A DNA stretch of 64,000 bases from Prevotella melaninogenica. GTDB lineage: Bacteria; Bacteroidota; Bacteroidia; Bacteroidales; Bacteroidaceae. Of this stretch, positions 17,421 through 27,487 are shown piece by piece. The stretch lies in assembly GCF_013267595.1 (NCBI RefSeq), contig NZ_CP054011.1:1874147-1938146 (forward strand), read 5' to 3'. Position 1 is the first letter of the stretch. Each line of letters starts with the position of its first letter. A program made the translations under genes and the position numbers. The notes under the pieces were generated by a model. That model was not told the DNA's origin, did no database searches, and saw only the letters and a program-made list of their open reading frames with translations.

Positions 17421-18764
17421 ATGCAAAGCGAAAAACAATATATAGACCTCTATACAGAGGCGCAGCAACTCATCAAAGAGCATGCTGCACCTGTGCTCAA
17501 TGAGGTACGCGATAAGGCTTTTGAAGACTTCCGTCGACAGGGCTTTCCTACCAAGAAGGTGGAACGCTATAAGTACACGGATATGCAGAAGCTCTTTGAA
17601 CCTGATTATGGATTGAATCTCAACCGTCTTGAGATTCCTGTTAATCCTTATGATACCTTCAAGTGCGATGTTCCAAATCTCAGCACTTCTCTTTATTTCA
17701 TAGTGAATGATCAGTTCTACAGTAAGTCACTTCCAAAGGCAAAGCTTAATGATGGTGTCATTGTTGACAGCTTGAATCATGTAGCAACTGAGCGTCCTGA
17801 GTTGGTTGCAAAGTATTATGGTCGTCTTGCCAATACTGAGGCTGATGCGATAACAGCTTTGAATACAATGCTTGCACAAGATGGTCTTTTTATCTATGTG
17901 CCTAAGAATGTACAGCTTGAGCGTACCATACAAGTAATCAATATCCTTCGTTCAGATGTTGACTTGATGGTCAATCGTCGAGTACTCATTGTTCTTGAAG
18001 AAGGTGCTAAGGCGCAGTTCCTCTTCTGTGATCATGCTGCTGACGACCGTAACTTCCTTGCTACACAGGTAATCGAAGCCTACGTAGGAGCGAATGCCAA
18101 TCTTGAGTTGAACTGTCTTGAGGAAACGCATGCAAAGAATGTACGCGTGTCGAATGTATATATCGAGCAGCAGCGTGATTCACGTGCAAGCCACAATGTC
18201 ATTACATTGCATAATGGAGTTACTCGCAATATGCTCGACCTTGTTTTCAAGGGAGAGGGTAGCGAATGTTTCTGTAATGGTTGTGTGATAGCTGATAAGA
18301 GTCAGCATGTTGACAACAATACGCTTATCGACCATCAAGTACCTCATTGCACCAGTAACGAACTTTACAAGTACGTACTTGATGATAATGCAGTTGGTGC
18401 TTTCGCAGGTCGTGTGCTTGTTCGCAAGGGTGCGCAGAAGACGCTTTCACAGGAGAATAACCGTAACCTTTGTGCCAGCAAGACAGCCCGAATGTTCACC
18501 CAGCCAATGCTTGAGATTTATGCTGATGATGTTCAGTGTAATCATGGTTCAACAGTTGGACAACTTAATGATGCTGCGCTCTTCTACATGCAGCAGCGTG
18601 GTATTGATAAGAAAGAAGCAAAGCTCCTCCTTGAGTTTGCCTTTATCAATGAGGTAATTGATAAGATGGAGCTTGAACCATTGCGCGACCGTCTCCACCA
18701 TTTGGTAGAGAAGCGTTTCCGTGGTGAGCTTGATAAGTGTGAAGGTTGCGATTTGTGTAAGTAA
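17421..18764 (+). CDS. sufD: Fe-S cluster assembly protein SufD
   Basis: 447 residues, partner of SufB and SufC in the scaffold complex. The C-terminal half shows the beta-helix core (NHGSTVGQLNDAALFYMQQRGI) shared with SufB. The protein ends in CEGCDLCK, a CxxCxxC motif in the last eight residues that I do not associate with SufD from model organisms; it could bind metal. It is followed by a repeat of AATAAGCCC-like units before sufS. Confidence 0.95.
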   Translation: MQSEKQYIDLYTEAQQLIKEHAAPVLNEVRDKAFEDFRRQGFPTKKVERYKYTDMQKLFEPDYGLNLNRLEIPVNPYDTFKCDVPNLSTSLYFIVNDQFYSKSLPKAKLNDGVIVDSLNHVATERPELVAKYYGRLANTEADAITALNTMLAQDGLFIYVPKNVQLERTIQVINILRSDVDLMVNRRVLIVLEEGAKAQFLFCDHAADDRNFLATQVIEAYVGANANLELNCLEETHAKNVRVSNVYIEQQRDSRASHNVITLHNGVTRNMLDLVFKGEGSECFCNGCVIADKSQHVDNNTLIDHQVPHCTSNELYKYVLDDNAVGAFAGRVLVRKGAQKTLSQENNRNLCASKTARMFTQPMLEIYADDVQCNHGSTVGQLNDAALFYMQQRGIDKKEAKLLLEFAFINEVIDKMELEPLRDRLHHLVEKRFRGELDKCEGCDLCK

Positions 18765-18769
18765 TTTGG

Positions 18770-18846
18770 TATTAGGCTAATTGGGCTTATTAGCCTTATT
18801 AGCCCAATAAGCCCAATAAGCCTTATAAGCCCAAAAGCCCAATAAA
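18770..18846. repeat. AATAAGCCC-type short tandem repeat between sufD and sufS
   Basis: Several copies of a 9-nt unit (AATAAGCCC, with GGGCTTATT on the other strand) fill the gap. The arms TTGGGCT at 18781 and AGCCCAA at 18801 can form a hairpin. It ends one base before the sufS start codon. A related sequence lies at 43.63 kb. Confidence 0.7.
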
Positions 18847-18848
18847 AG

Positions 18849-20066
18849 ATGTACGATATTACGAAAGTTCGGGAATCCTTCCCAATTCTCTCCCGCACCG
18901 TCTATAGTAAACCCCTGATTTATCTTGACAATGGTGCCACCACACAGAAACCGCTCTGTGTGTTGGATGCTATGCAGGAAGAATACCTCAATGTAAATGC
19001 CAATGTGCACCGTGGTGTACACTGGATGTCACAACAGGCTACCGACTTGCACGAGGCAGCACGTGAGACAGTGCGGAAGTTTATCAATGCTCGTTCAACA
19101 ACTGAGATTGTCTTCACACGTGGTACGACAGAGAGTTTGAATCTCGTTGCTTCCAGTTTTGTAGAAGGTTGTATGAAGGAGGGTGATGAAGTGATAGTTT
19201 CTACCATGGAGCATCACTCAAACATTGTGCCTTGGCAGTTGCAGGAACAGCGCAAGGGAATTGTGCTAAAGGTTATTCCAATGACCGATGAGGGTGAACT
19301 TCTGCTTGAAGAATACGAGAAACTCTTCACCGAACGTACAAAACTTGTTAGTGTAACGCAGGTCAGCAATGTTCTTGGCACCATCAATCCTGTAAAGAAG
19401 ATGATTCGTATCGCCCATGAACACGGTGTGCCAGTAGTAGTGGATGGTGCGCAAAGCGTTCCTCACTTTGCCGTTGACGTGCAAGACTTAGATTGCGACT
19501 TCCTCGCTTTTAGTGGTCATAAGGTGTATGGTCCGACAGGTGTGGGCGTTCTTTATGGTAAAGAAGAGTGGCTCGACCGACTACCTCCATATCAAGGTGG
19601 TGGTGAGATGATAGAGCGTGTTAGCTTTGAGAAGACAACTTTCGAGCGCCCCCCTTTGAAGTTTGAGGCTGGAACACCTGATTATATTGCAACGCATGGA
19701 CTTGCAACTGCCCTCGATTATGTTACTTCCTTGGGGATGGATAATATCCTTGCTCACGAGCAGGACCTCACACGTTATGCCCTTCAGCAGTTCCGTGAGA
19801 TAGAGGGTATGCACATCTATGGACATCGTAATGACAGCGGTGATGCCGTTATCAGCTTTAATGTCGGTGATATTCACCACATGGACCTTGGTACATTGCT
19901 CGACCAGTTAGGTATTGCTGTCCGTACAGGTCATCATTGTGCACAACCTTTGATGGATCGTCTTGGTATCCTTGGTACTGTTCGTGCCTCCTTCGGTTTG
20001 TATAACACTCGTGAAGAAGTGGATGCTTTGGTAGCAGGTATCAAGCGTATTGCAATGATGTTTTAA
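18849..20066 (+). CDS. sufS: Cysteine desulfurase SufS (group II)
   Basis: 405 residues. This PLP enzyme takes sulfur from cysteine as a persulfide for Fe-S assembly. The PLP-binding Lys is K225 in FSGHKVYGPTG. The catalytic Cys is C364 in RTGHHCAQP, the group II (SufS/CsdA) context. It is last in the suf cluster. No sufE or sufU lies in the window, so the sulfur acceptor is encoded elsewhere. Confidence 0.97.
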   Translation: MYDITKVRESFPILSRTVYSKPLIYLDNGATTQKPLCVLDAMQEEYLNVNANVHRGVHWMSQQATDLHEAARETVRKFINARSTTEIVFTRGTTESLNLVASSFVEGCMKEGDEVIVSTMEHHSNIVPWQLQEQRKGIVLKVIPMTDEGELLLEEYEKLFTERTKLVSVTQVSNVLGTINPVKKMIRIAHEHGVPVVVDGAQSVPHFAVDVQDLDCDFLAFSGHKVYGPTGVGVLYGKEEWLDRLPPYQGGGEMIERVSFEKTTFERPPLKFEAGTPDYIATHGLATALDYVTSLGMDNILAHEQDLTRYALQQFREIEGMHIYGHRNDSGDAVISFNVGDIHHMDLGTLLDQLGIAVRTGHHCAQPLMDRLGILGTVRASFGLYNTREEVDALVAGIKRIAMMF

Positions 20067-20081
20067 GGAAATAAGTAGATT

Positions 20082-20129
20082 CAAACAGGCGTTTATATGC
20101 GTTTCATTACGCTTATGAACGCCTGTTTG
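20082..20129. terminator. Hairpin between convergent sufS and a small membrane protein gene
   Basis: CAAACAGGCGTT pairs with AACGCCTGTTTG (12 bp, perfect) and the loop contains further GCG/CGC pairing. No long T run follows, so it may work as a bidirectional terminator or mRNA end. Confidence 0.65.
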
Positions 20130-20161
20130 CTTGCAGATATACAAGGTATATACCGAGGTCC

Positions 20162-20443
20162 TTATCCCTTCTTGCACTTATAAAGGCTGAAGACAAACCA
20201 AGTAAGGAAGACACCCTGCAATAGTAATGATGAAACAATCGGGAATATAGTCAGAATTAAAGCCAACTGAGCTTGCGTGATATAGGAAGCCTGCTTGCTA
20301 CTCACTTCCCGTTCGAGGACAGAGCTGTAATAATTACGTAGCCACTCCACTGGAGTTTGGAACCATGCAGCTGCGTCTGTGAAGAAACGACTAAGCTCGT
20401 TGTATGATGCGTTACGCTCTGTAAGAATCAATTCTTTTTTCAT
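20162..20443 (-). CDS. Small single-span membrane protein, unknown function
   Basis: 93 residues. The N-terminal 55 are amphipathic and rich in aromatic residues (FFTDAAAWFQTPVEWLRNYYSS). Residues about 58-86 form one long hydrophobic helix, and the protein ends KCKKG, consistent with a cytoplasmic C terminus. No family is recognised. It is a single gene converging on sufS. A TACTTTTG box (20516-20509, minus strand) lies about 65 bp upstream but lacks a good -33 partner. Confidence 0.7.
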   Translation of the reverse strand: MKKELILTERNASYNELSRFFTDAAAWFQTPVEWLRNYYSSVLEREVSSKQASYITQAQLALILTIFPIVSSLLLQGVFLTWFVFSLYKCKKG

Positions 20444-20610
20444 ATTCTTTGTTCTTTAATTGTTGCTATATATAAATGATGTGTAAAACATTCTTTGGTT
20501 TACGTTTGCAAAAGTAGTTGTGTGTCGTGCAAGGAATGTTCACTCTTCAAAAAATATTTGTTATATAAGATTAAAACGAAAGGTTCTTTAACTTTTAAAA
20601 CCTATTAGTT

Positions 20611-21213
20611 ATGCTGAAAAGTCATTATTATGAAGGCCTAATAGAGGCTGGTTGCGACGAAGCAGGCAGAGGATGCCTTGCTGGAAGTGTCTATGCTGCA
20701 GCCGTTATCCTACCACCCGATTATCAGAATGAGTTGTTAAATGACTCAAAGAAGCTGACGGCAAAGAAGCGTTATGCACTTCGTGAAGAAATTGAGCGAG
20801 ATGCTATTGCATGGGCAGTGGGTATCGTTACGCCTGAAGAGATAGATAAGATAAATATTCTCAACGCCTCTTTCTTGGCTATGCATCGAGCGTTGGACCA
20901 GTTGAGTGTACGTCCAGAAGCGGTTATCGTTGATGGTAATCGTTTTAAGCCTTACCAAGATCTACCTTCAACAACCATAGTTAAAGGAGATGGGAAGTAT
21001 CTTTCTATTGCAGCTGCCTCAATCCTTGCCAAGACTTATCGTGACGACTATATGCTCTCCTTGGCTGAGGAATATCCGCAGTACGACTGGCAGTCAAACA
21101 TGGGTTATCCAACGAAGAAGCATCGTCAGGCTATTCTTGAATATGGTATTACACCTTATCATCGCAAAAGTTACAACCTGTTGGGTGATGGGCAACTCTC
21201 TTTTGACTTTTAA
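20611..21213 (+). CDS. rnhB: Ribonuclease HII
   Basis: 200 residues. It cleaves RNA in RNA-DNA hybrids, including single ribonucleotides. The metal-binding D16-E17 lie in [11 protein letters not shown]; further acidic residues are in VIVDGN and YRDDYM. The end [10 protein letters not shown] is typical of the family. It is a single gene with no clear promoter box. Confidence 0.96.
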   Translation: MLKSHYYEGLIEAGCDEAGRGCLAGSVYAAAVILPPDYQNELLNDSKKLTAKKRYALREEIERDAIAWAVGIVTPEEIDKINILNASFLAMHRALDQLSVRPEAVIVDGNRFKPYQDLPSTTIVKGDGKYLSIAAASILAKTYRDDYMLSLAEEYPQYDWQSNMGYPTKKHRQAILEYGITPYHRKSYNLLGDGQLSFDF

Positions 21214-22089
21214 GCCTAATTGAGTATAAGTTTCTAAACTGGTATTGTAGTATAGTCAAGCACCTTGTCTATCATTGTAACGCAAGCATAGTGGACTAAC
21301 ATCAAGTTACAAAGACAGACAAGATGCTGATAAGAACCTACAATCTGTTAGGTACCTATATTATAGTGGGGTTTGTCTTATGATTCAATTTGAGTGAAGT
21401 CTGTTTTTAACACCATCCTTCTCAAAGATTTGATTTGTAACTTTTCTTTACATACCTTCGATAGGATAACTTTACATTCTTTGTAGTTCTATCATTGTAA
21501 ATGTAAGGTTAAGTTCTTATTATTTTATATATTGTTTATGTTGTCTTGTAAACAATTCCCTAATAAAGATATTCTTTATACCTTATAATATGCTATAAGG
21601 ATTCTTTCTTTCTGTTTTTGAACCTCAATCAGTCATTAGAGGCTAAACATATGTCGTTGCGCACATGTGGTGCGAAGGGTCAGCACCAACCGTGTTAAGT
21701 CTTAGCACCGATGGTGCGGAGTGCTAAACACCTTGTAATATGTCAGTTGTCTGTGCGCAACTCATTATTAGAAAAGGCTTATTTTATTGTTAGTAAGCAG
21801 GTTTGTTAAGTTATTTTCGTCTTCTAAAAATCGGGTGATATTGCTCGTTTGGAGTAATATTAATAATCGTTATAACGATTTAATGGTAGATTTAGCTTTA
21901 AAGTTACTTTATCTCTCTATACTTAATTATATTTTAATCTTTAATAAGGAATGGAAGTGTAGTGCTTACAATATGCTGTTTTATGTGCCGTTATAAATAA
22001 TAATTAATTTATTTTCATGCAATAATATGTCGTTTCGTAAAAATGAAACATTAATAAATGTGAAAATATTAATTAAAATTTCATTTTCA
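21214..22089. other. Long intergenic region before the SusC gene
   Basis: About 880 bp without a convincing gene. It holds a 22-bp-period array (listed separately). At 21255-21400 short reading fragments such as KTDKMLIRTYNLL might be the remains of a decayed gene, but I cannot identify it. The 69-codon frame at 21787-21996 has no start signal or family resemblance. Confidence 0.4.
21662..21739. repeat. 22-bp-period array, CACC/GGTG family (copy 2)
   Basis: Units start at 21662 (CACATGTGGTG), 21684 (CACCAACCGTG) and 21706 (CACCGATGGTG), exactly 22 bp apart, with a partial unit at about 21729. It lies between rnhB and the SusC promoter. Confidence 0.8.
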
Positions 22090-22121
22090 CTTGGAACTTT
22101 AAAAGCTGTACACTATCTTTG
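22090..22121 (+). promoter_or_regulatory. Promoter of the SusC/SusD operon
   Basis: CTTG at 22090-22093, 20 bp and TATCTTTG at 22114-22121. This leaves an untranslated leader of about 110 nt. Confidence 0.7.
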
Positions 22122-22233
22122 TGAAGTGTTAAAAAATATCTGTACCCTGATTGTATGCAATTTGTAATACCTTACGTATTAATAGTGTGAGTCTGAAATA
22201 GTTTATTTATTATATTAATTAAAGAGAGAATTT

Positions 22234-25200
22234 ATGGAAAAAAGACTAATGATGTTTTTAGTCGGCTTATTCCTAAGTTTAGGAACAGCCCTGGCGCAAA
22301 CAGAGATTAGCGGAACTGTAGTCTCTACAGATGATGGACAGCCTGTAGTAGGTGCGTCTATCCTCGTGTCTGGTACACAGACGGGTACTGTAACAGATGT
22401 TGATGGTAAGTTCCGTCTCTCAGCACCTGCAGGTGTTAAGTTGATTGTGTCTTATGTTGGAATGAAAACAAAGACTGTTACTGCAACAAACAACATGAAA
22501 GTGAGCTTAACCCCTGATGACAAGAACCTTGATGAGGTCGTAATTGTTGCCTATGGTACTGCTAAGCGTCAATCAATTACGGGTTCTGTAGCTGTTGTAG
22601 ACTCTAAGAAAATCTCCAATCGTATTAGTACTACGGTAACGGGTGCATTGGAAGGTTCTGCCCCTGGTGTACAGGTAAATAACTCTTATGGCGAGCCTGG
22701 TACTACGCCAAAGATTCACATTCGTGGTGTGGGAACGTTAGTTAAAGATGCTGATCAGCCTCTTTATATCGTTGATGGTACTCCATTTGAAGGCAATATT
22801 GCTGAGTTAAATCCAAGCGACATCGAGTCTATGTCTGTTTTGAAGGACGCTTCTTCTGCAGCGCTCTATGGTAACCGTGCGGCTAATGGCGTTGTCTTGA
22901 TTACAACAAAGAAGGCTAAGTTTACTACTAAGCCAAACATTACTTTGAAGATGGATCAGGGTGTCTACAGACGTGGTATTGCAGAGTATGACCGTTTAGG
23001 TCCGAATGAGTGGATGGAGGCTTCTTGGAGGGCGATGAAGAATTATGCTCTCTCAGGTGGTATCGCTTCTACAGATGCTGCAGCTGGAACTTATGCAACC
23101 CAGCACTTGGTGCCTGATTATGTGAAGCGTAATATCTATGATGGAGCCGATGATGCTCTCTTTGATGCAAATGGCAAGTTGACTGCTGCTATGCGTGCTG
23201 GTTATGATGATCTTGATTGGCAGAAGGCTGTTGAGCGCACTGGTCACCGTCAGGAATATAACCTCTCTGCAGCTGTAGCAAGTGATAAGTATAATATCTA
23301 TTCTTCTGCTGGTTATCTGAATGAGCAGGGTTATACTTTGAACTCAGGCTATGAGCGTTTTACTGGTCGTATTAATACACAATATACAGCCAACAAGTGG
23401 CTCGAATTAGGTTTGAACCTCTCTGGTACTTCTTCTGTAAGAAGCTATAATTCAAGTGCTAAAGAAACTTTCTATGCTAATCCATTCTATGTAACTCGTT
23501 ACATGGCTCCGGTTTATCCTGTTTATTTGCATAATGCTGATGGTACTTATGCTTTGGATGCAAATGGTAACAAGCAGTATGATACTACGTCTGAGTATCT
23601 TGACAACCGTAACCTCCCTTATGAGATGACGATGGATATGGACCGCACACGTAGAAACGTATTGGATGGTTTGTTGTATACAAAAATCAGTTTGCCATAT
23701 GGTTTCTCTTTGACAGGAAAAGTAGACTTGAACCATGCTAATGAAAATCGTCAGACCTATAACAACCCTGTTATCGGTGATGGTGCTTCTAACAATGGTC
23801 GTCTGACTGAGCGTTCTTACCAGTATATCTCCTACACAGGACAGGAACTCTTGAACTGGGATCATAACTTTGATCTTCACCATGTTGACGTTCTCCTCGG
23901 ACATGAGAACTATAGCTGGAACAATAAATATGCTCGTGTGATGAATACAAACGCAGCTATCGAAGGTTTGCGTGCGTTGAGTAACTTCGTATTAAACTCT
24001 GATACGGAAGGCTATTTTGAGGATTATAGAACTGAGTCTTATCTTGGTCGTCTGCGTTACAACTATGATGAGAAGTACTTCTTTGACTTCTCTCTCCGTC
24101 GCGATGGTTCTTCTAAGTTCCATAAAGATAAGCGTTGGGGTAACTTCTTCTCTGCTGGTGTAAACTGGAACATTAAGAAAGAAAACTTCATGAAGGATGT
24201 GAAGTGGGTTGATGCTTTACGCGCTCGTGTTTCATATGGTGAGGTAGGTAACGATGCTGCTGTTAATTTCTATGGTTATCAGGCACTTTATTACATTACT
24301 AAGAATGGTGGTAACCCTGCTTTGGTACGTCAGAAGTTATCAGCTCTCGACTTGAAGTGGGAGACAACACAGACTTTCGACTTTGGCGTTGAGGGTACGC
24401 TCTTTGATCGTTTGAACTTCAGCTTGGGTTATTTTGATAAGCGTTCTAAGGACTTGCTCTTCGAGGTTCGTTTCCCATTATCAGCAGGTTCTTTCTTCGC
24501 TAATGATGCTATTCAGAACCTTACACAGTATCAGAATATCGGTACTATCTCTAACCGTGGCTTCGAAATCATGTTAGGTGGTGATGTTGTACGTTCTAAG
24601 GATTGGACATGGAACCTCTCTTTGGATGCTACTACATTGAAGAATAAGGTGCTTAAGTTGCCTAAGGGTGAAGATATCTTGCATGGTCAGCAGAACTATT
24701 CTGAGGGTCACTCTGCTTATGAGTGGTACACCTATCACTTTGTAGGTGTTGATCAGATGACGGGTAAGTCTCTCTATGATCTTGATCCAAAGCTGGAAGC
24801 TACTGCATCTGCTGCTGGTAATCTTGTTGAAATCAATGGAACAAAGTACACGACATCTACTGCTCAGGCAATCCGTAAGTGGGCGGGTACGGCACTCCCT
24901 TCTGTTTATGGTTCATTCAGTTCTAACCTTCGTTGGAAGGACTTGAGCTTGTCTATGTTGATGACTTATAGCCTTGGTGGTAAGACCATGGACGGTTCTT
25001 ATAGAGCTTTGATGTCTACTGGTTCGGCTTCATCAGCATCTGCACTTCATAAGGATGCACTTAATTCTTGGAATGGTGTTCCTGCAGGTATGACAGCTAC
25101 ATCTGCTAATCGTATCGACCCTAATGGTACACCTATCCTTGACTTCAACGGAAGTGTTGATAACAATGCGCTTAGTGACCGTTGGTTGACAAGTTCTTCT

Positions 25201-25419
25201 TATTTCATCATGAAGAATATCATGCTCACTTACCGTTTACCAAAGGCATTGGTTACAAAGTGGGGTCTTGGTGGTATTGCTGTAAAGGCTGGTGTTGAGA
25301 ACCTCTTCACACTCACAAGTCGTAAGGGTTTGAACCCACAGTATAGCTTTAATGGTGACAGTGACGATACTTATGTATCTGCACGTGTGTTCAACTTCGG
25401 TTTGACAGTCGATCTCTAA
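22234..25419 (+). CDS. SusC-type TonB-dependent outer-membrane receptor
   Basis: 1061 residues with a signal peptide (ending ALAQ). An N-terminal carboxypeptidase-regulatory-like beta domain (ISGTVVSTDDGQPVVGASI) is followed by a plug domain (LYIVDGTPFEG, the SusC signature). The 22-strand barrel ends FNFGLTVDL. It imports an oligosaccharide or other large nutrient with its SusD partner, powered by TonB. No glycoside hydrolase, sensor or anti-sigma gene adjoins the pair, so the substrate cannot be guessed. It is separated from susD by 27 bp. Confidence 0.95.
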   Translation: MEKRLMMFLVGLFLSLGTALAQTEISGTVVSTDDGQPVVGASILVSGTQTGTVTDVDGKFRLSAPAGVKLIVSYVGMKTKTVTATNNMKVSLTPDDKNLDEVVIVAYGTAKRQSITGSVAVVDSKKISNRISTTVTGALEGSAPGVQVNNSYGEPGTTPKIHIRGVGTLVKDADQPLYIVDGTPFEGNIAELNPSDIESMSVLKDASSAALYGNRAANGVVLITTKKAKFTTKPNITLKMDQGVYRRGIAEYDRLGPNEWMEASWRAMKNYALSGGIASTDAAAGTYATQHLVPDYVKRNIYDGADDALFDANGKLTAAMRAGYDDLDWQKAVERTGHRQEYNLSAAVASDKYNIYSSAGYLNEQGYTLNSGYERFTGRINTQYTANKWLELGLNLSGTSSVRSYNSSAKETFYANPFYVTRYMAPVYPVYLHNADGTYALDANGNKQYDTTSEYLDNRNLPYEMTMDMDRTRRNVLDGLLYTKISLPYGFSLTGKVDLNHANENRQTYNNPVIGDGASNNGRLTERSYQYISYTGQELLNWDHNFDLHHVDVLLGHENYSWNNKYARVMNTNAAIEGLRALSNFVLNSDTEGYFEDYRTESYLGRLRYNYDEKYFFDFSLRRDGSSKFHKDKRWGNFFSAGVNWNIKKENFMKDVKWVDALRARVSYGEVGNDAAVNFYGYQALYYITKNGGNPALVRQKLSALDLKWETTQTFDFGVEGTLFDRLNFSLGYFDKRSKDLLFEVRFPLSAGSFFANDAIQNLTQYQNIGTISNRGFEIMLGGDVVRSKDWTWNLSLDATTLKNKVLKLPKGEDILHGQQNYSEGHSAYEWYTYHFVGVDQMTGKSLYDLDPKLEATASAAGNLVEINGTKYTTSTAQAIRKWAGTALPSVYGSFSSNLRWKDLSLSMLMTYSLGGKTMDGSYRALMSTGSASSASALHKDALNSWNGVPAGMTATSANRIDPNGTPILDFNGSVDNNALSDRWLTSSSYFIMKNIMLTYRLPKALVTKWGLGGIAVKAGVENLFTLTSRKGLNPQYSFNGDSDDTYVSARVFNFGLTVDL

Positions 25420-25446
25420 TATTGTAGAATTTAAAAAGGGAATAAT

Positions 25447-27066
25447 ATGAAATATTCAATAAATAAATTCACCGCAGGGGCTTTACTTGCTGTAGCTGCA
25501 ATGACAGCATCTTGCTCCAGTGATTATCTCAATGTATCACCAGCAGAGTCGGCTGAGCCTTCTGCAGCATATGCTAATACAAGCAATGCGCGTAACACCT
25601 TGAATGGTATAGCAAAGTCGATGACCGTACAGCAGTACTACTATGGTCAGGGATTCGCAGGTGAAAATGCGATAATGCGTCTCTATGAGAATCTTCCAAG
25701 TCAGAATTATAACTATAACCGTTATGCTTCTGGTTGGGCACCTATCCATAACCAAGATTATCACTATAGGTCTACTACTAAGTATGATTCTTATGCGTGG
25801 GCATACTATTTTCAGATTATTAACAATGCAAATGCACTCCTTGCTAACATTGATAATGCCACTGGTTCTGATGCGGATAGGAAGTTTATCAAGGCTTCGG
25901 CATTGACTTTCCGTGCATATGCTTATGAGAAGTTAGTACATTACTACTGCTATCGTTGGCAGGATAGTAACAATGGTGCTTCTCAGGGATTGCCATTGCG
26001 CCTTGACACTTCTACGGGTCATTTGAAGGCTTCTACGCTTGCTGAGACTTATGCTCAGATTTATAAGGACTGTCAGGATGCGATTACACTCTTCACTGAG
26101 AGTGGTGTGATGCGTTCAACAGCCGAGTGTTGGATTCCTGATATTAATACTGCCCATGCTGTTTATGCACGTGCTGCTTTAACTCGTCAGGATTATGCTA
26201 CTGCTTTGGCACAGGCTAAGTTGGCACAGATTAACCGTCCTTTGATGACAGGTGATGCATATGCAGCTGGTTTTTATAAGCCAAACGATGAGTGGATTCT
26301 CGGTAGTTATGGTGATGCAAGTGAACAGAACTGGTATTGGGCATTTGGTGTACAGGGTGCTTGTAATGGTCACTATGCAAGTACGCAGAGTACTGGTGCT
26401 GGTACTATTGGTCATGAGTTGATTACTCGTATCCCTAATAACGATGCTCGTAAGCAGCTCTTTATTACTGCAGATAAGTTCCGCAGCATTGATATTACTA
26501 AAGATGCACAGGTAAATCAGACCTATGGCATCATAGGTTTGGGTGATGAAGGTGTTTTGGCACAGGCCGACTCTATCGTTAAAAAGCATCAGATTGCTGG
26601 TCTCTCTGCAGCTTACGCTTCTGGTTATATCTATTTGGATGGGCAGATGAAGTTCTGGGTAACTGCACAGCCAGGTGTTAGTTATGTTCCTTTCATCCGT
26701 TCAAGTGAGATGGTTCTTATCGAGGCTGAGGCTAATTACTTCTTGGGTAACACTGCTGATGCACAGGCAGCATTGGTAAAACTGAATGCTACCACAGGTC
26801 GTAACTCAAGCTACACCTGTACAAAGACTGGTACTGATCTCTTTAATGAAATCAAGGATTACCGTGAGGTTGAACTTTGGGGTGAAGGCTTTGCATGGAG
26901 TGATTACAAGCGTTGGAACATTCCTATTGTTCGCCACTCATTTGCTCAAGGTGGTAATGCACACGCAGCTGTTGCAAAAACAATCGCTGTAGACTACGGA
27001 AATAAGTGGACTTGGGTGGTTCCACAGAACGAGATCGACTATAATGATCTTTTGAATAACGAGTAA
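25447..27066 (+). CDS. SusD/RagB-type surface nutrient-binding lipoprotein
   Basis: 539 residues. A lipoprotein signal peptide ends TASC at residues 20-23, followed by SSDYLN. The helical TPR-like region (AKALTFRAYAYEKLVHYY-type segment around residue 155) and the C-terminal segment (VPFIRSSEMVLIEAEANY...EVELWGEGFAWSDYKRW) are characteristic of SusD. It caps the SusC barrel on the cell surface and helps bind the nutrient. It is second gene of a two-gene operon closed by a terminator. Confidence 0.95.
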   Translation: MKYSINKFTAGALLAVAAMTASCSSDYLNVSPAESAEPSAAYANTSNARNTLNGIAKSMTVQQYYYGQGFAGENAIMRLYENLPSQNYNYNRYASGWAPIHNQDYHYRSTTKYDSYAWAYYFQIINNANALLANIDNATGSDADRKFIKASALTFRAYAYEKLVHYYCYRWQDSNNGASQGLPLRLDTSTGHLKASTLAETYAQIYKDCQDAITLFTESGVMRSTAECWIPDINTAHAVYARAALTRQDYATALAQAKLAQINRPLMTGDAYAAGFYKPNDEWILGSYGDASEQNWYWAFGVQGACNGHYASTQSTGAGTIGHELITRIPNNDARKQLFITADKFRSIDITKDAQVNQTYGIIGLGDEGVLAQADSIVKKHQIAGLSAAYASGYIYLDGQMKFWVTAQPGVSYVPFIRSSEMVLIEAEANYFLGNTADAQAALVKLNATTGRNSSYTCTKTGTDLFNEIKDYREVELWGEGFAWSDYKRWNIPIVRHSFAQGGNAHAAVAKTIAVDYGNKWTWVVPQNEIDYNDLLNNE

Positions 27067-27087
27067 ACCATAGCTTGGTATAATAAT

Positions 27088-27126
27088 AAAAAGGCAGGTA
27101 GAACGTGTTTCTTTCTGCCTTTTTTA
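27088..27126 (+). terminator. Terminator of the SusC/SusD operon
   Basis: AAAAGGCAG pairs with CTGCCTTTT, with inner AGAA/TTCT pairing, and runs into TTTTTT. Confidence 0.85.
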
Positions 27127-27192
27127 TGTTATCTATATTTTATTAGACTCATTTGGTTTTTCAAGTGATATGGCAGTTATTCTTTATTGTAT

Positions 27193-27280
27193 TTTTGCTG
27201 TCACTACTGTCACATAAAGTGTTTTTCTAACTTGTTAGTTACCAGTAGTATTATGTGAAATGTTAAAAGTGACAGCAAAT
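27193..27280 (+). repeat. Dispersed 87-bp element with CTGTCA/TGACAG ends (copy B)
   Basis: Begins TTTTGCTGTCACTACTGTCA, middle TTGTTAGTTACCAGTAG, ends GAAATGTTAAAAGTGACAGC. Same family as 5.36, 29.90 and 53.37 kb. The remaining 200 bp up to the WYL gene show no clear signal. Confidence 0.85.
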
Positions 27281-27487
27281 CAATATAAAAGTATTCTTGT
27301 AAAAAGCATAATAATCTTGTGTTTGTCAAGGAGCCTTTATCTGTCAATATTGGAAGAAAATCTTATTATAGACGGAAATGTTTGTGGACTAAGTTATATT
27401 AGATTATGACCAAAGATAAAAAACGTTGCACAGGTTAATAAAAGTGTTGTTTCTGCGTTATATATTATATTTCTATTCATTGTAAGA

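Noticed and set aside
21255..21420. Decayed transposase fragment
   Set aside because: A few residues looked gene-like, but there are no inverted repeats, no frame of useful length and no motif to support it.
21787..21996. 69-residue open frame upstream of the SusC gene
   Set aside because: It lies in AT-rich DNA with no promoter spacing, no family resemblance and biased composition, so it is probably chance.
22016..22045. Further TTTTCATG array before the SusC gene
   Set aside because: Only one clear TTTTCATG motif, and the next similar site is 26 bp away, so the 22-bp period is not met.
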